Source of the DNA: an archaeon
GTDB lineage: Archaea; Thermoproteota; Nitrososphaeria; Nitrososphaerales; JACAEJ01
NCBI GenBank assembly: GCA_024256265.1
Contig: JACGUK010000001.1
Location: 62,001-126,000 of the forward strand
Length of the DNA stretch: 64,000 nucleotides
Direction: 5' to 3'
Position 1 is the stretch's first letter. Every line of letters begins with the position of its first letter. Below, piece after piece: positions 7,740-16,822 of the stretch. A model generated the notes under the pieces. It did not search any database, was not told where the DNA came from, and saw only the letters and a list, made by a program, of their open reading frames with translations. The position numbers were made by a program, and so were the translations under genes.

Positions 7740-8225
7740 ATGATAGATGAAGAAGTCTCAGCCGTTGCATTATCAATAATATTTTTAATTGGTGCCTTCT
7801 CAGTATCACAAGCATTTCTAGCAGGTAGAGTAATAGAGCCTTTCTCTGAACTTGCCATTCTAGGGCCAAATCAGAAGATTGGCGATTATCCAAAGAGCTT
7901 GATGGTAAGAGAGAACTTTACATTATACTTGTACGTTGGAAATCATGAGGGGAAGAATATGTACTATCGTGTATATGTCAAACTTGGAAATCAATCAAGC
8001 ATTATAAACGAGAGCGTTCCTCTTAACGCTCCTCCTATGGCTCAATATGAGACAATTCTCTCAAAAGATCAGATTTGGCTCAAATCTATAACATTGCATA
8101 TGGATGAGCCTGGAATCAACTATAGGCTTGTCTTCGAGCTTTGGGTCTACAAGCCTGATGAAGGTATCTTTACTTATCATGGGAGATGGAACCAAATCTG
8201 GCTCAACGTGACGAGTTCAAGTTAA
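7740..8225 (+). CDS. DUF1616 extracytoplasmic domain encoded as a separate protein
   Basis: After one N-terminal membrane helix (about 8-27) comes a beta-rich domain with FSELAILGPNQKIGDYPK, LYLYVGNHEG and MYYRVYVKLGN, the hallmarks of the outer domain of archaeal DUF1616 proteins. That domain is usually fused C-terminal to a multi-helix membrane part; here the membrane part is the next gene, so the two halves are separate and in reversed order. The protein ends in a beta strand with WNQIWLNV. It is co-transcribed with a GT2 and a coiled-coil surface protein. Function of the family is unknown; surface glycan or sortase-like context is usual. Confidence 0.75.
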   Translation: MIDEEVSAVALSIIFLIGAFSVSQAFLAGRVIEPFSELAILGPNQKIGDYPKSLMVRENFTLYLYVGNHEGKNMYYRVYVKLGNQSSIINESVPLNAPPMAQYETILSKDQIWLKSITLHMDEPGINYRLVFELWVYKPDEGIFTYHGRWNQIWLNVTSSS

Positions 8226-8238
8226 GCTGGATGAGGAT

Positions 8239-8841
8239 TTGAAGGAAGAAGATATTCAGAAGAATATAATTCAAATTGTGCACAAGGAGCCAGGCTTAAG
8301 GCTTCAAGATTTAGTGTCAAGAGCCTCCAAGATATCTGAAGCACCATATTACCTAGTAATGAGAGCTATCTACAAGCTTAAGATGGATGGCAAGATCATA
8401 CTCGAGGACCCTAATCCTCCGTCTTCTCTATTCACATATATCAAATCTCACTATAGCCTTTGGCTCTGGGCAGTCATAATTTCCATTTTTACCACCATGA
8501 TTACAATCTACTTTCTACCACAAAATCCACCCTTTGTTTACCTGCGCTATGCTTTAGGCTCTATCTTTGTCCTCTACCTGCCAGGCTACTCTTTGATAGA
8601 GGCTCTTTACCCGAAGAAGGAGGATTTAGAGGGATTGGAACGTTTAGCCATATCAATAGGTTTAAGCTTAGCTCTTGTATCGCTAGTAGGCTTAATGCTT
8701 AACTATACTCCATGGGGCATAAGGCTAGAACCTATCCTAATCCCCTTGGCCATTCTCACCTTCATGCTTGCTTTGGTAGCTGCCTTGCGTAAGGTAGGAT
8801 ACGCTCAAGAAAATCAAAGCCTTCATTCACGAATAGAATAA
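8239..8841 (+). CDS. DUF1616 membrane protein with N-terminal winged-helix-like region
   Basis: Residues 1-60 look like a small winged-helix domain (a helix with LRLQDLVSRA, then MRAIYKLKMDGKI). The rest is four membrane helices with the DUF1616 signature: YLPGYSLIEALYP, then LEGLERLAISIGLSLA, then LNYTPWGIR. The usual extracytoplasmic C-terminal domain is absent and is encoded by the preceding gene. The start is TTG at 8239, 13 nt after the previous stop. The next gene begins one base after this stop, so the operon continues into the glycosyltransferases. Confidence 0.78.
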   Translation: MKEEDIQKNIIQIVHKEPGLRLQDLVSRASKISEAPYYLVMRAIYKLKMDGKIILEDPNPPSSLFTYIKSHYSLWLWAVIISIFTTMITIYFLPQNPPFVYLRYALGSIFVLYLPGYSLIEALYPKKEDLEGLERLAISIGLSLALVSLVGLMLNYTPWGIRLEPILIPLAILTFMLALVAALRKVGYAQENQSLHSRIE

Positions 8842-8842
8842 T

Positions 8843-10048
8843 GTGATCCTTAGGGAGAAAATAGTGCTTCTTCTTGAAATGTTAGCTATAGCCCTTGGAG
8901 TTACTCACTTTTCGGTACCACTAATATATTATACATATTTAAGAAGACAAGTTGATAGACCTTGGCATATAAAGTTTGATGCTAGTTACGAGCCAATTCT
9001 GACAGTAGTGATTCCCACATATAACGAGGCTGCACTGATAGAGAACAGACTTGAGAACATAAAGAACCAATCTTATCCAAAGGAGAAAATGGAAGTAGTA
9101 GTTGTGGATTCAGCAAGCACAGATGAAACAGTGAATATCGTTAGGAAATGGTCTTCGAGGAATCCGGATATTAATGTTAAGGTTTTGGAGGAGCCAGTTA
9201 GAAAAGGGAAATCTTACGCACTTAACATGGCTTTAAAGAGCATTACAAGCGGGATCATAATCTTAACGGATGCTGACAGCTTATGGGCTAGAAATGCGTT
9301 GAAAGAAGCTATCAAATACTTTTCTGATGAACTTGTTGGAGCTGTAACTGCTGTTAAGGAGCCTAAAGTAACAAATCAAAATAGAAGTCAAGCCATAGAG
9401 TCAACTTACAGATCGTTCTACAATATCGTTAGGGTAGCCGAATCGAAGATCCATAGTACGCCTATATTTCATGGGGAGCTAGCTGCATTTAAAAAGAATG
9501 TAATCGAGGAGATAGGTGGTTTTCCTACGAATGTAGGGGCTGACGATAGCCATATGGCGACGCTAATCGCCTTGAAGGGTTATAGGGCCATAGCAGCTCT
9601 TGAAGTCGTAACGTATGAGCTCGTTCCAAGCTCATGGCGGGGCTATGCTAAGTGGAAGAGAAGGAGAGCCAAGCACCTAGTTCAACACTTCTCTCTTTTA
9701 CTGAGGAGATTAACCAATGCGCCAAGAGAATTTAGAAAGGTGCTAAGAGTAGAGTCCTTTCTACACATCTTAAACCCATGGCTTCTATTGATGGCATTTA
9801 TAGTCTTTCTTGTATCATTAACAACCGAAGGGCTTTCGCTACTAAAGATGGTAGTTGTATTTGTGGTTCTGACCACGCTATTGATAAGACAAGCACGAAG
9901 GATATTGCTCATGTGGATTTTGGACCAATGTATACTAGTCTATTCATCTATAGCAGGGATTCGATCAAGAGAACTGATTTGGAGGAAGATAGATGAACTA
10001 AGGATGAAGACCACAATGCACACTAACTTTCAAATGAATTCGTTTTGA
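8843..10048 (+). CDS. Membrane GT2 glycosyltransferase (processive-type architecture)
   Basis: An N-terminal hydrophobic helix (residues 7-27) precedes a GT-A domain with VVIPTYNEA, GKSYALN, the metal-binding TDADSLW, an acceptor-side GADDSH and a basic KWKRRRAKH in the place of the QxxRW motif. Two C-terminal helices (about 310-350) complete the layout seen in cellulose- or hyaluronan-synthase-like enzymes. It would use an NDP-sugar in the cytoplasm. The start is GTG at 8843, two bases after the previous stop codon. Sugar specificity is not readable. Confidence 0.85.
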   Translation: MILREKIVLLLEMLAIALGVTHFSVPLIYYTYLRRQVDRPWHIKFDASYEPILTVVIPTYNEAALIENRLENIKNQSYPKEKMEVVVVDSASTDETVNIVRKWSSRNPDINVKVLEEPVRKGKSYALNMALKSITSGIIILTDADSLWARNALKEAIKYFSDELVGAVTAVKEPKVTNQNRSQAIESTYRSFYNIVRVAESKIHSTPIFHGELAAFKKNVIEEIGGFPTNVGADDSHMATLIALKGYRAIAALEVVTYELVPSSWRGYAKWKRRRAKHLVQHFSLLLRRLTNAPREFRKVLRVESFLHILNPWLLLMAFIVFLVSLTTEGLSLLKMVVVFVVLTTLLIRQARRILLMWILDQCILVYSSIAGIRSRELIWRKIDELRMKTTMHTNFQMNSF

Positions 10049-10091
10049 ACATGAAGAACGAAGATATTTCTTACTATAAGGATTTTTTCTT

Positions 10092-11246
10092 ATGAGGATA
10101 GTACAAGTAGCCCCTTTCTATCATCCAATTCAAGGTGGTGTAGAGACTGTAGTTAAGAATATCTCTGAATACTTGTCCCGAAAGGGATTCGATGTTTACA
10201 TCGTAACGTACAATCGTGATAGACTGGGCAATAAGAACATTCTTAGACCTAGAGAGGAAATCAATGGCGTTAAAGTGATAAGACTAAAGCCGACGATCCT
10301 TTACAGTCATGGTAGCTTTAGTGAGAAGTTACATGAAGTCTTATCCACCTTAAGACCCAGCACTGTTCATGCTCATGTTTGGAGACATCCCCACTCCCTA
10401 ATCATACCAAGGCTTAAGCGCAAACTTGGTTTTAGAGCCATCTTACATGGTCACTCTCCTTTCTTTCCTAACTCATCTTTGATTGAAAAGCTCTACTATA
10501 AAATCGTTGACCACTTAGGCATGAGCTCTCTCTCCTCTTACGATCAAATCATTTGTCTAACTCCTCATGAAAAAGCTGTGTATATGGAATGGTTTAGAGC
10601 TCCTGACGAAAGGACTATAGTTATCCCTAATGGTATTTCTGATTTGCTTCTTTATGATTCAAGTGATGCTGAGAGCATTGGCAGCCTTAAAAAGATGATC
10701 GGATGTGAAAGTAAGGACATAATTCTATATTTGGGAAGGATTTCAAAGATCAAAAATCTATGCTTACTTATTGAGGCCATAGGATACATAATAAAAGAGC
10801 TTAAGGATACGATGCTAGTCTTAGCAGGCCCTGATGAAGGCTTTGTCCGAGAAGCCCTTAAGCTCGCTGAGAGTAACGATACTTCCAGATACATAAAATA
10901 TTTAGGGTCGATAGGTGAGAATTGGAAAGAGTTACTGTATGCTGCATCAAATGTGTTTGCTTTACCATCACTTTATGAGCCTTTTGGAATAAGCTTGCTG
11001 GAGGCTCAGGCATTCGGTAAGCCGGCAGTAATCACAGGCTATGGAGGTCAGGAATACACCTGTCAAGTAGGCAGGACAGGCCTTTGGTCTCCTCCTAGGC
11101 CCAAGCCTTACAGTGAGGCTATCTTAAGACTGCTTACTGACAGGTCGCTTTACAGGAAGATGAGCTACAATGCAAGACTGTGGGCTGATGCCCATGCTTG
11201 GAGCAGAATCCTCCCGCTGTATGAAAAGATCTATGGTAGCAATTAG
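10092..11246 (+). CDS. GT4 family glycosyltransferase
   Basis: A 384-residue GT-B enzyme: the N-terminal half opens with MRIVQVAPFYHPIQGGVE, the usual Gly-Gly acceptor loop; the C-terminal half has LYLGRISKIKNL, VLAGPDEG and the nucleotide-binding EPFGISLLE motif (Glu-x7-Glu). It would transfer a sugar from an NDP-sugar with retention of configuration onto a growing lipid-linked glycan. The gene follows the membrane GT2 by 43 nt. No membrane segment is present, so it should be cytoplasmic or peripheral. Confidence 0.88.
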   Translation: MRIVQVAPFYHPIQGGVETVVKNISEYLSRKGFDVYIVTYNRDRLGNKNILRPREEINGVKVIRLKPTILYSHGSFSEKLHEVLSTLRPSTVHAHVWRHPHSLIIPRLKRKLGFRAILHGHSPFFPNSSLIEKLYYKIVDHLGMSSLSSYDQIICLTPHEKAVYMEWFRAPDERTIVIPNGISDLLLYDSSDAESIGSLKKMIGCESKDIILYLGRISKIKNLCLLIEAIGYIIKELKDTMLVLAGPDEGFVREALKLAESNDTSRYIKYLGSIGENWKELLYAASNVFALPSLYEPFGISLLEAQAFGKPAVITGYGGQEYTCQVGRTGLWSPPRPKPYSEAILRLLTDRSLYRKMSYNARLWADAHAWSRILPLYEKIYGSN

Positions 11247-11286
11247 AATCTGTAGAGTTGTAAGTGAAATTAGAGGGTGACTTTGC

Positions 11287-12405
11287 TTGAATATTCTTGA
11301 GGTCTTGGCATCAACCCCTTCAGAAGTAGGAGGGATAGAGAATGTTGTCTTTAACCTTTCGACTCAGATGATAAAGCTTGGTCACAGGGTTACTGTGATG
11401 GTACCATATAAGAGGAGTAGCATGTGGAGTGCTCCGAGAGGTACCCGTATCAAGCACATACCCACGTTTGGCATAAATTCAAGGTTCGAGGCCCCACTCT
11501 CATTCAAATCTATTAGGAAGGAGTTAGAGGTGCAAGATGTATGTCATATACACAGCATTCACAGCCTTTTCTCTCTCCTAACTCTTCAGATGGGCCGCAT
11601 CAGCTCTTGCGCAATGGTAGCGAGTATCTTATCCCTCTTCGGCCTGATGAAGCATCCGAATCGCTTGATGCGCATATGCCTGATGCCTATCGAGGCTGGT
11701 GCGGTATTGAGCCTTAAGGCTCTTAGATGTGTGCATGTGAAGAACCGTGAAGACCTCTTCTACCTTACAAGACTGCACTGCAATGTCTACTATATACCAG
11801 ATGGGATACCTGATGCCTACTTCACTACCCCAGCTAAACCTAATGCCTTACATGATCTTGTGGATAGAAGGGGCGAAATGCTTCTCTATGTTGGTAGACT
11901 TCACCCTATGAAGGGCGTGCATATACTCTTAAGGGCTTTGAAGCTCGTTTTAAAAGCCAACCCTGATGTTTATCTAGTTATAATAGGCGAAGGTGAAATA
12001 CGTTATAAGGCTATGATTACTGATCTGATTAACCAGCTTGACCTCAGAAGGGATGTAGTGATGTTGGGGTGGCAACCTGAAGAAGTCAAGATCATGGCGT
12101 ACGATGCTGCAAGAGTTGTGGTCATACCAAGCATCGCTGACATTGTTGAGGCTTTTTCCCTAGTTGCAAGCGAGGCATGGGCAAGAGGTAAGCCCGTGGC
12201 AGCATCGGCTGTAGGAGCGTTAAAGGTTAGAGTGAAGCCCGGGCTTAACGGGTATTTAGCGTATCCATCAGACCCGTTATCTCTTGCACAGTCCATAGGT
12301 GACTGTATGAGGTTAAAAGAGGTCGTTTCACCAGAAGATGTTGTTAAGTGGAGTCAGGTAGCTTTAGAGTTTGAGAAGATGTATGAGGAAGCGCTCGACG
12401 AGTAA
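11287..12405 (+). CDS. GT4 family glycosyltransferase
   Basis: The 372-residue protein starts NILEVLASTPSEVGGIE, the N-terminal GT-B signature, and has LLYVGRLHPMKGV, VIIGEGE and EAFSLVASEAWARGKP in the C-terminal nucleotide-sugar domain. The start is TTG at 11287. The N-terminal half is somewhat short in its loops but no core element is missing. It is 40 nt downstream of another GT4 gene, so the two probably add successive sugars. Confidence 0.86.
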   Translation: MNILEVLASTPSEVGGIENVVFNLSTQMIKLGHRVTVMVPYKRSSMWSAPRGTRIKHIPTFGINSRFEAPLSFKSIRKELEVQDVCHIHSIHSLFSLLTLQMGRISSCAMVASILSLFGLMKHPNRLMRICLMPIEAGAVLSLKALRCVHVKNREDLFYLTRLHCNVYYIPDGIPDAYFTTPAKPNALHDLVDRRGEMLLYVGRLHPMKGVHILLRALKLVLKANPDVYLVIIGEGEIRYKAMITDLINQLDLRRDVVMLGWQPEEVKIMAYDAARVVVIPSIADIVEAFSLVASEAWARGKPVAASAVGALKVRVKPGLNGYLAYPSDPLSLAQSIGDCMRLKEVVSPEDVVKWSQVALEFEKMYEEALDE

Positions 12406-12436
12406 CCTTAATTTTTCTATTATTTTGAGGGTTTAG

Positions 12437-12511
12437 ATCACGCTGGTAGAAATAGCTAGCTATGCCGGACTCTCACTCATAGTTGGAAGGGAGATCAAGA
12501 AATTTGTGTGA
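12437..12511 (+). pseudogene. Short gene remnant between glycosyltransferases
   Basis: Between two stops lies a protein-like stretch (VEIASYAGLSLIVGREIKKF) with no start codon, ending at TGA 12509-12511. It looks like the C-terminal tail of a membrane protein whose body has been lost. The rest of the 164-nt gap shows nothing further. Confidence 0.3.
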
Positions 12512-12569
12512 TAGATATTGGTGGCATTTTCCCTATGGGTCATATGATCGTAACGCAGAAATGTAATTT

Positions 12570-13562
12570 ATGATAAAGCCCGAACTTCCCTCCGTGTCTA
12601 TCATAATTCCTACACTCAATTCCGAAAGGGTTATTGAAGGATGCTTAGAATCAATTGGTAACCTCACTTACCCAAAAGAGAAACTCGAAGTCATCGTGGC
12701 AGATGGTCATTCAAAAGATCGTACCGTAAAGATAGCAAAGGATCATGGCGCAAAAGTAGTGTATGAAAATGTTGGGACTAGGGGAGGAGCATGCAATTTC
12801 GGCGTGACAGAATCTAATGGGGAGATTCTGGTATTTACTGATGACGACTGCATAGTGGAGCCTGATTGGATAAATAAGATCGTAGAAAGATTTGTTAAGG
12901 TATCGATCGATGGGCTAGGTGGGATAGACCTCACGCCACCTAACTCATCACCTTTTGAAAGGGTTGCAGGCTTGATTGAGGAATATTGGAGGAAAGATGA
13001 AGTCAGAAGTTTTTCAGCCCTGTTTAGAATAAAGGGATGTAACTCTGCCTATAGAAAAAGCACCCTAATAAAAGTCGGCTTGTTTGATCCATATCTTCCA
13101 TATAACGAGGAGACGGAGTTGAACTTGAAATTGGTCAACTCAGGTTACACCATACTATACGACCCCACAATATATGTTTGGCATAGGAGGCGAGGTGGCA
13201 TAAGGCAATATCTACGGTATAACTATCGAGCTGGGCGGAAGAGCCTTCAAAGTTTGTTAAGGAGCTCACTTCTGCGTAAGTATATGCTGAGGAGTACAGT
13301 TATCAAATCCTTCCTCGGCGCTCTCTTAGCCATTCTACTTCTTTCTTCCATCACATTACACTTGATGCTCTTTGTCTCCTTAGGCTTCATGGTCTTCTTC
13401 TATCTCTTGGTGAGGGGCTTGAAGATAGCTGGGATAAGGGGAGTTCACCTAGCAATTGTTGCCCTCTTCCTGAATCACATCAGCTATCTACTGGGAGTGG
13501 CGGTGGAGGCCCTCGGAATCTTAGATGCCAGATTAAAAAACATGATGAGATTAAAGCGCTAA
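12570..13562 (+). CDS. GT2 glycosyltransferase with C-terminal membrane helices
   Basis: The GT-A domain shows SIIIPTLNSE at 10-19, ADGHSKDRT, the triple-Asp FTDDDCIVEPDW around residue 90, and NEETELNLKLVNSGY near 190, the catalytic-base region of inverting GT2 enzymes. RRRGGIRQYLRYNYR follows, then three hydrophobic helices (about 248-310). The start is ATG at 12570. The family includes rhamnosyl- and mannosyltransferases of O-antigen clusters; donor sugar is unknown. Confidence 0.86.
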   Translation: MIKPELPSVSIIIPTLNSERVIEGCLESIGNLTYPKEKLEVIVADGHSKDRTVKIAKDHGAKVVYENVGTRGGACNFGVTESNGEILVFTDDDCIVEPDWINKIVERFVKVSIDGLGGIDLTPPNSSPFERVAGLIEEYWRKDEVRSFSALFRIKGCNSAYRKSTLIKVGLFDPYLPYNEETELNLKLVNSGYTILYDPTIYVWHRRRGGIRQYLRYNYRAGRKSLQSLLRSSLLRKYMLRSTVIKSFLGALLAILLLSSITLHLMLFVSLGFMVFFYLLVRGLKIAGIRGVHLAIVALFLNHISYLLGVAVEALGILDARLKNMMRLKR

Positions 13563-13635
13563 AGATTATGTCGTACATCCAAAGTCTATGTGGAGGAATA
13601 GCCTAGTTTTCCACAGGACAATCGACGTAGTGTTT

Positions 13636-14817
13636 ATGTTAAAGCAAGTCTGTTTTGTCGCTCCTGGTGTGATGTGGCCAGAGAGAGGAGGAACATCCGA
13701 ATTACTTTACAATCTCCTGAGGGAATTTGGGAATCTCGGCATTACGAGCTACCTAATCACATATTATTCAAAGATTTATGATGGGTATCTTGCAGGGATC
13801 AGGCACTATTCTTATATAAAATGTGAAATAGTACAACGTCACAGCTTGATGCGACAAAGGAAACGTTTGCCGATCTCATTCAACTACGAGGCAGTGAAGA
13901 TGAGCTTGAGCTCAGGATTTCGGCATTTTATAGATGCTTTGCTAAGATGTTTTGATTCTGATGTGGTAGTGGTAACAACATGCTGGCCATCCTTACCTGC
14001 AACTGTAACAGCAAAATCCTACGGTACTCCCTCTGTTCTATATATCAGCGCTATCGAATCGCATCCATGCCACGGTCTGAACATCTTTGATAGAACCTTT
14101 GCTAGAACTCTTGAAGATATAGGAATCGCCAGGACGAGCAGGGTGATCACGGTGTCAGAATATGATAGAGACTTAATCGTAAGGAGAGGTGCTCCTCCAG
14201 AAAAGGTCAAGCTAGTTCCAAACTTTGTTGACTGTAGCAGATACGCAAAAGTCAAGGAAGATAAGATAGCGGAGATCAAGGGTAGATACGACCTTAACGG
14301 TGGTGCAGTTGTATTCATAGGAGGCTTGGACTATCCGCCTAACAGGCTAGCAGTCAAAAGAATATGTGAAGAGATCGCGCCTAGAGTCATCGCTGATGTT
14401 CCAAATGCTAAGTTTTTAGTGATAGGCAGGTCCCCACCCAGAGAGTTTAACCACCCATCGGTAATGTTCATGGGGCATGTATATGGTGATGAGCTTGCAC
14501 CATACCTATTAGCATCAGACGTGGCTATTGCACCAATAGAGTTCGGCACTGGCACAAGGCTCAAGATTCTCGAGTACTTTGCAGCGGGCAAGCCAGTAGT
14601 ATCGACAAGCACAGGCGCCCTCGGTCTAGATGTGAGCAATGGTATTAACATACTGATTGAGGATGATTATCGCCGATTTTCTGATCAGATTGTAAGGTTG
14701 CTTACAAATTATGGACTTTCGAAGTCTTTAGGAGACGAGGCATTAAAGTTATGTAGGGCCAAGCATGATAGTAAAATTGTTGTTCAACAATTTCTCAAAG
14801 TCCTTGAGGAAGCCTGA
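13636..14817 (+). CDS. GT4 family glycosyltransferase
   Basis: The conserved part begins MLKQVCFVAPGVMWPERGG at the ATG at 13636; a frame-open extension back to ATG 13588 adds 16 residues without family character, so I take the later start. The C-terminal domain has VFIGGLDYPPNRLAVKRI, FLVIGRSPP, APYLLASDVAIAPIEFG and RLKILEYFAAGKP. This glycine-proline pattern is that of GT4 enzymes with a shortened Glu-x7-Glu motif. About 393 residues, cytoplasmic. The stop TGA at 14815 is in the same frame as the methyltransferase that follows. Confidence 0.84.
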   Translation: MLKQVCFVAPGVMWPERGGTSELLYNLLREFGNLGITSYLITYYSKIYDGYLAGIRHYSYIKCEIVQRHSLMRQRKRLPISFNYEAVKMSLSSGFRHFIDALLRCFDSDVVVVTTCWPSLPATVTAKSYGTPSVLYISAIESHPCHGLNIFDRTFARTLEDIGIARTSRVITVSEYDRDLIVRRGAPPEKVKLVPNFVDCSRYAKVKEDKIAEIKGRYDLNGGAVVFIGGLDYPPNRLAVKRICEEIAPRVIADVPNAKFLVIGRSPPREFNHPSVMFMGHVYGDELAPYLLASDVAIAPIEFGTGTRLKILEYFAAGKPVVSTSTGALGLDVSNGINILIEDDYRRFSDQIVRLLTNYGLSKSLGDEALKLCRAKHDSKIVVQQFLKVLEEA

Positions 14818-14874
14818 AACGCTAGTAGCTGCAGAAGCAACTATCAGGTTTATCGAGTAGAGGGGTGTCGTAGT

Positions 14875-15681
14875 CTGACGGTCAGGGAGCTTTATGAAAT
14901 CAAAAAAGTTGTTGAGAAGGTTGAAGGAAATCTAACCATTCCAGAAGCTTTTCTCTTATATCTCCTTGCGAAAGATATCTCTACTAAAGGTGCTATCGTC
15001 GAGATAGGGAGCTGGAAAGGAAAATCGACAATTTGCTTAGCTAAAGGCTCTAAATCTGCTACAAGAGAGAAAGTATTTGCCATCGATCCACATATGGGTA
15101 CCAATGAGCACACAACTACAGGTATTCTAAGCACGTTGGAAGTCTTCAAAGCCAACATAAAAATGAGTAGCATTGACGATTGGGTTGTCCCTATTGTTAT
15201 GAAGTCAGAGGAAGCCATTTGTTGCTGGAGGGATGGTATCAGACTCCTATTCATCGATGGTTCCCATGAATATTCCCAAGTCAAGAAAGATCTACTCTCT
15301 TGGTTGCCGAAGCTAGCCCCGAAAGGGATAGTTGCCCTACACGATTCCTTCCTTGGTCTGCCTGGGCCAACTAATGTTGTTCTAGAAATCGTCCTTCAGA
15401 ATCATGAATTTTATCACGTAGGCTTCATTGGATCGATCACCTTCGCTGGAAAGAACCCCAGAGCTTCAAGTTTTGAACAGATTCGAAAAAGACTACTTCG
15501 GATGGTTCTTGCAATCTTATGGCGAATCGAATCAAGAAACTATGATACACACAACAAACTTGTCCGGACTCATTTTAACTTCATTCTCTCTTTGTTGCTA
15601 AACTTTACCAGCCCAAGAGTTCTCCATCTGACTCTTGCGTCGTACAGCGCTGTCTTGAAAGCCTTTCTTCAGAACGGCTGA
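14875..15681 (+). CDS. Class I SAM methyltransferase (Methyltransf_24-like), probable CTG start
   Basis: The SAM-binding motif VEIGSWKGKST and the acidic AIDPHMG, LLFIDGSHEYSQVKKDL and VALHDSF mark a Methyltransf_24-type O-methyltransferase, common in glycan loci. The first ATG (15094) lies after motif I and would destroy the fold. Reading upstream, the frame is open with clear coding character back to the previous stop at 14815 but holds no ATG, GTG or TTG. The best start is CTG at 14875, preceded by a Shine-Dalgarno-like AGGGGTG at 14861-14867. That gives 268 residues. A frameshift or sequencing error in the start codon is the alternative. Confidence 0.7.
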   Translation: MTVRELYEIKKVVEKVEGNLTIPEAFLLYLLAKDISTKGAIVEIGSWKGKSTICLAKGSKSATREKVFAIDPHMGTNEHTTTGILSTLEVFKANIKMSSIDDWVVPIVMKSEEAICCWRDGIRLLFIDGSHEYSQVKKDLLSWLPKLAPKGIVALHDSFLGLPGPTNVVLEIVLQNHEFYHVGFIGSITFAGKNPRASSFEQIRKRLLRMVLAILWRIESRNYDTHNKLVRTHFNFILSLLLNFTSPRVLHLTLASYSAVLKAFLQNG

Positions 15682-15685
15682 CAGT

Positions 15686-16822
15686 TTGGCACCGAAGAGC
15701 TTTTCACACCTCTGTATAGTGAATGATAAGTTTACAAGGAGTGGTTCAGGTGGGCAGTATAGGATCCAAGGCTTAAGCAAATACCTTGCAAAGCTGGGGG
15801 TTAAAATTTCTCTCTGTTGCCCTTACTACACTGTGCAATCAGTGGATGAAATACGTGATCCACCTTTAAATCCCGTTTTCCCATACAACTACTATCTGAA
15901 TACGATAGGGACTTTTACAAAACTTCGGGCTATTCATGATGCAGATGTCTATCTGATAGAACTTCCATGTCCAATGGTGAAAGGGTTAGTCGGCCTTCAT
16001 GCAGAAATTCAAAGGCGAAGACTATTCATAGACTATGGTGATTACTGGTCTTCTGATGAAGACCCAATTACATATAAGATATTTAGCGATAATTTGGCTC
16101 GATTATATGCACGTATAGCCAATAAGATAACAGTTGCGACACACGCACTAATGCACCAAATAGCTTGGCTGGCTCCTGAAGCACGAGATAAGATGGCTTA
16201 CATGCCATGTGGTGTAGATCTAGAGTTGTTTAACCCTGACACAGTCAAGCCTTATGGTGGCAGTGAGATTCCAAATGATGCATTAGTGGTGCTTTATCAA
16301 GGTAAGGTAAGTACGTTCACAGGATGTCAATATCTACCGAGTATAGCTGAAAATATAGTAGGGGGTGGTAAGAAGGATGTTATTTTTCTTGTTGTTGGTG
16401 AAGGACCATACCTGCCTACTTTGAAATGCCAAGTCTCCTCAGAGGGACTTGAGGGCAACTTCATCTTCACTGGACATATCTCACACAGTATAATGCCAAG
16501 TTTTGTGGCAAGGGCTGACATATGCTTGGTTCTAACGCCTAGAAGAAAGGATGTAGACCTAGGTGTATTTCCAATTAAGATCGTTGAATATATGGCGATG
16601 GGCAAGCCTGTTATATCAACGGATCTGCCTGAAGTACCATGGATATTGACCAAGGATCGAGATGGGATTTACGGAAGTATTGACTCTATTCCCAGCATGG
16701 TAAACCTACTGCTCGAAGATGCCTCCCTTAGGAAAAAGTTGGGACAGAACGCCTTGATTACAGCCAAGAAATATGACTGGTCCTTGTTGGCGAAGAATTT
16801 ATTGGCTTTCTGGCTTTCTTAA
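15686..16822 (+). CDS. GT4 family glycosyltransferase
   Basis: A 378-residue GT-B enzyme starting at TTG 15686, four bases after the methyltransferase stop. The N-terminal domain has the acceptor loop SGSGGQYRIQGL; the C-terminal domain has VVLYQGKVS, FLVVGEGPYLPTL, ADICLVLTPR and IKIVEYMAMGKPVIS, where the first Glu of the Glu-x7-Glu motif is replaced (GVFPIKIVE). It abuts the next gene without any spacer (TAA then ATG), so the two are translated together. Confidence 0.85.
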   Translation: MAPKSFSHLCIVNDKFTRSGSGGQYRIQGLSKYLAKLGVKISLCCPYYTVQSVDEIRDPPLNPVFPYNYYLNTIGTFTKLRAIHDADVYLIELPCPMVKGLVGLHAEIQRRRLFIDYGDYWSSDEDPITYKIFSDNLARLYARIANKITVATHALMHQIAWLAPEARDKMAYMPCGVDLELFNPDTVKPYGGSEIPNDALVVLYQGKVSTFTGCQYLPSIAENIVGGGKKDVIFLVVGEGPYLPTLKCQVSSEGLEGNFIFTGHISHSIMPSFVARADICLVLTPRRKDVDLGVFPIKIVEYMAMGKPVISTDLPEVPWILTKDRDGIYGSIDSIPSMVNLLLEDASLRKKLGQNALITAKKYDWSLLAKNLLAFWLS

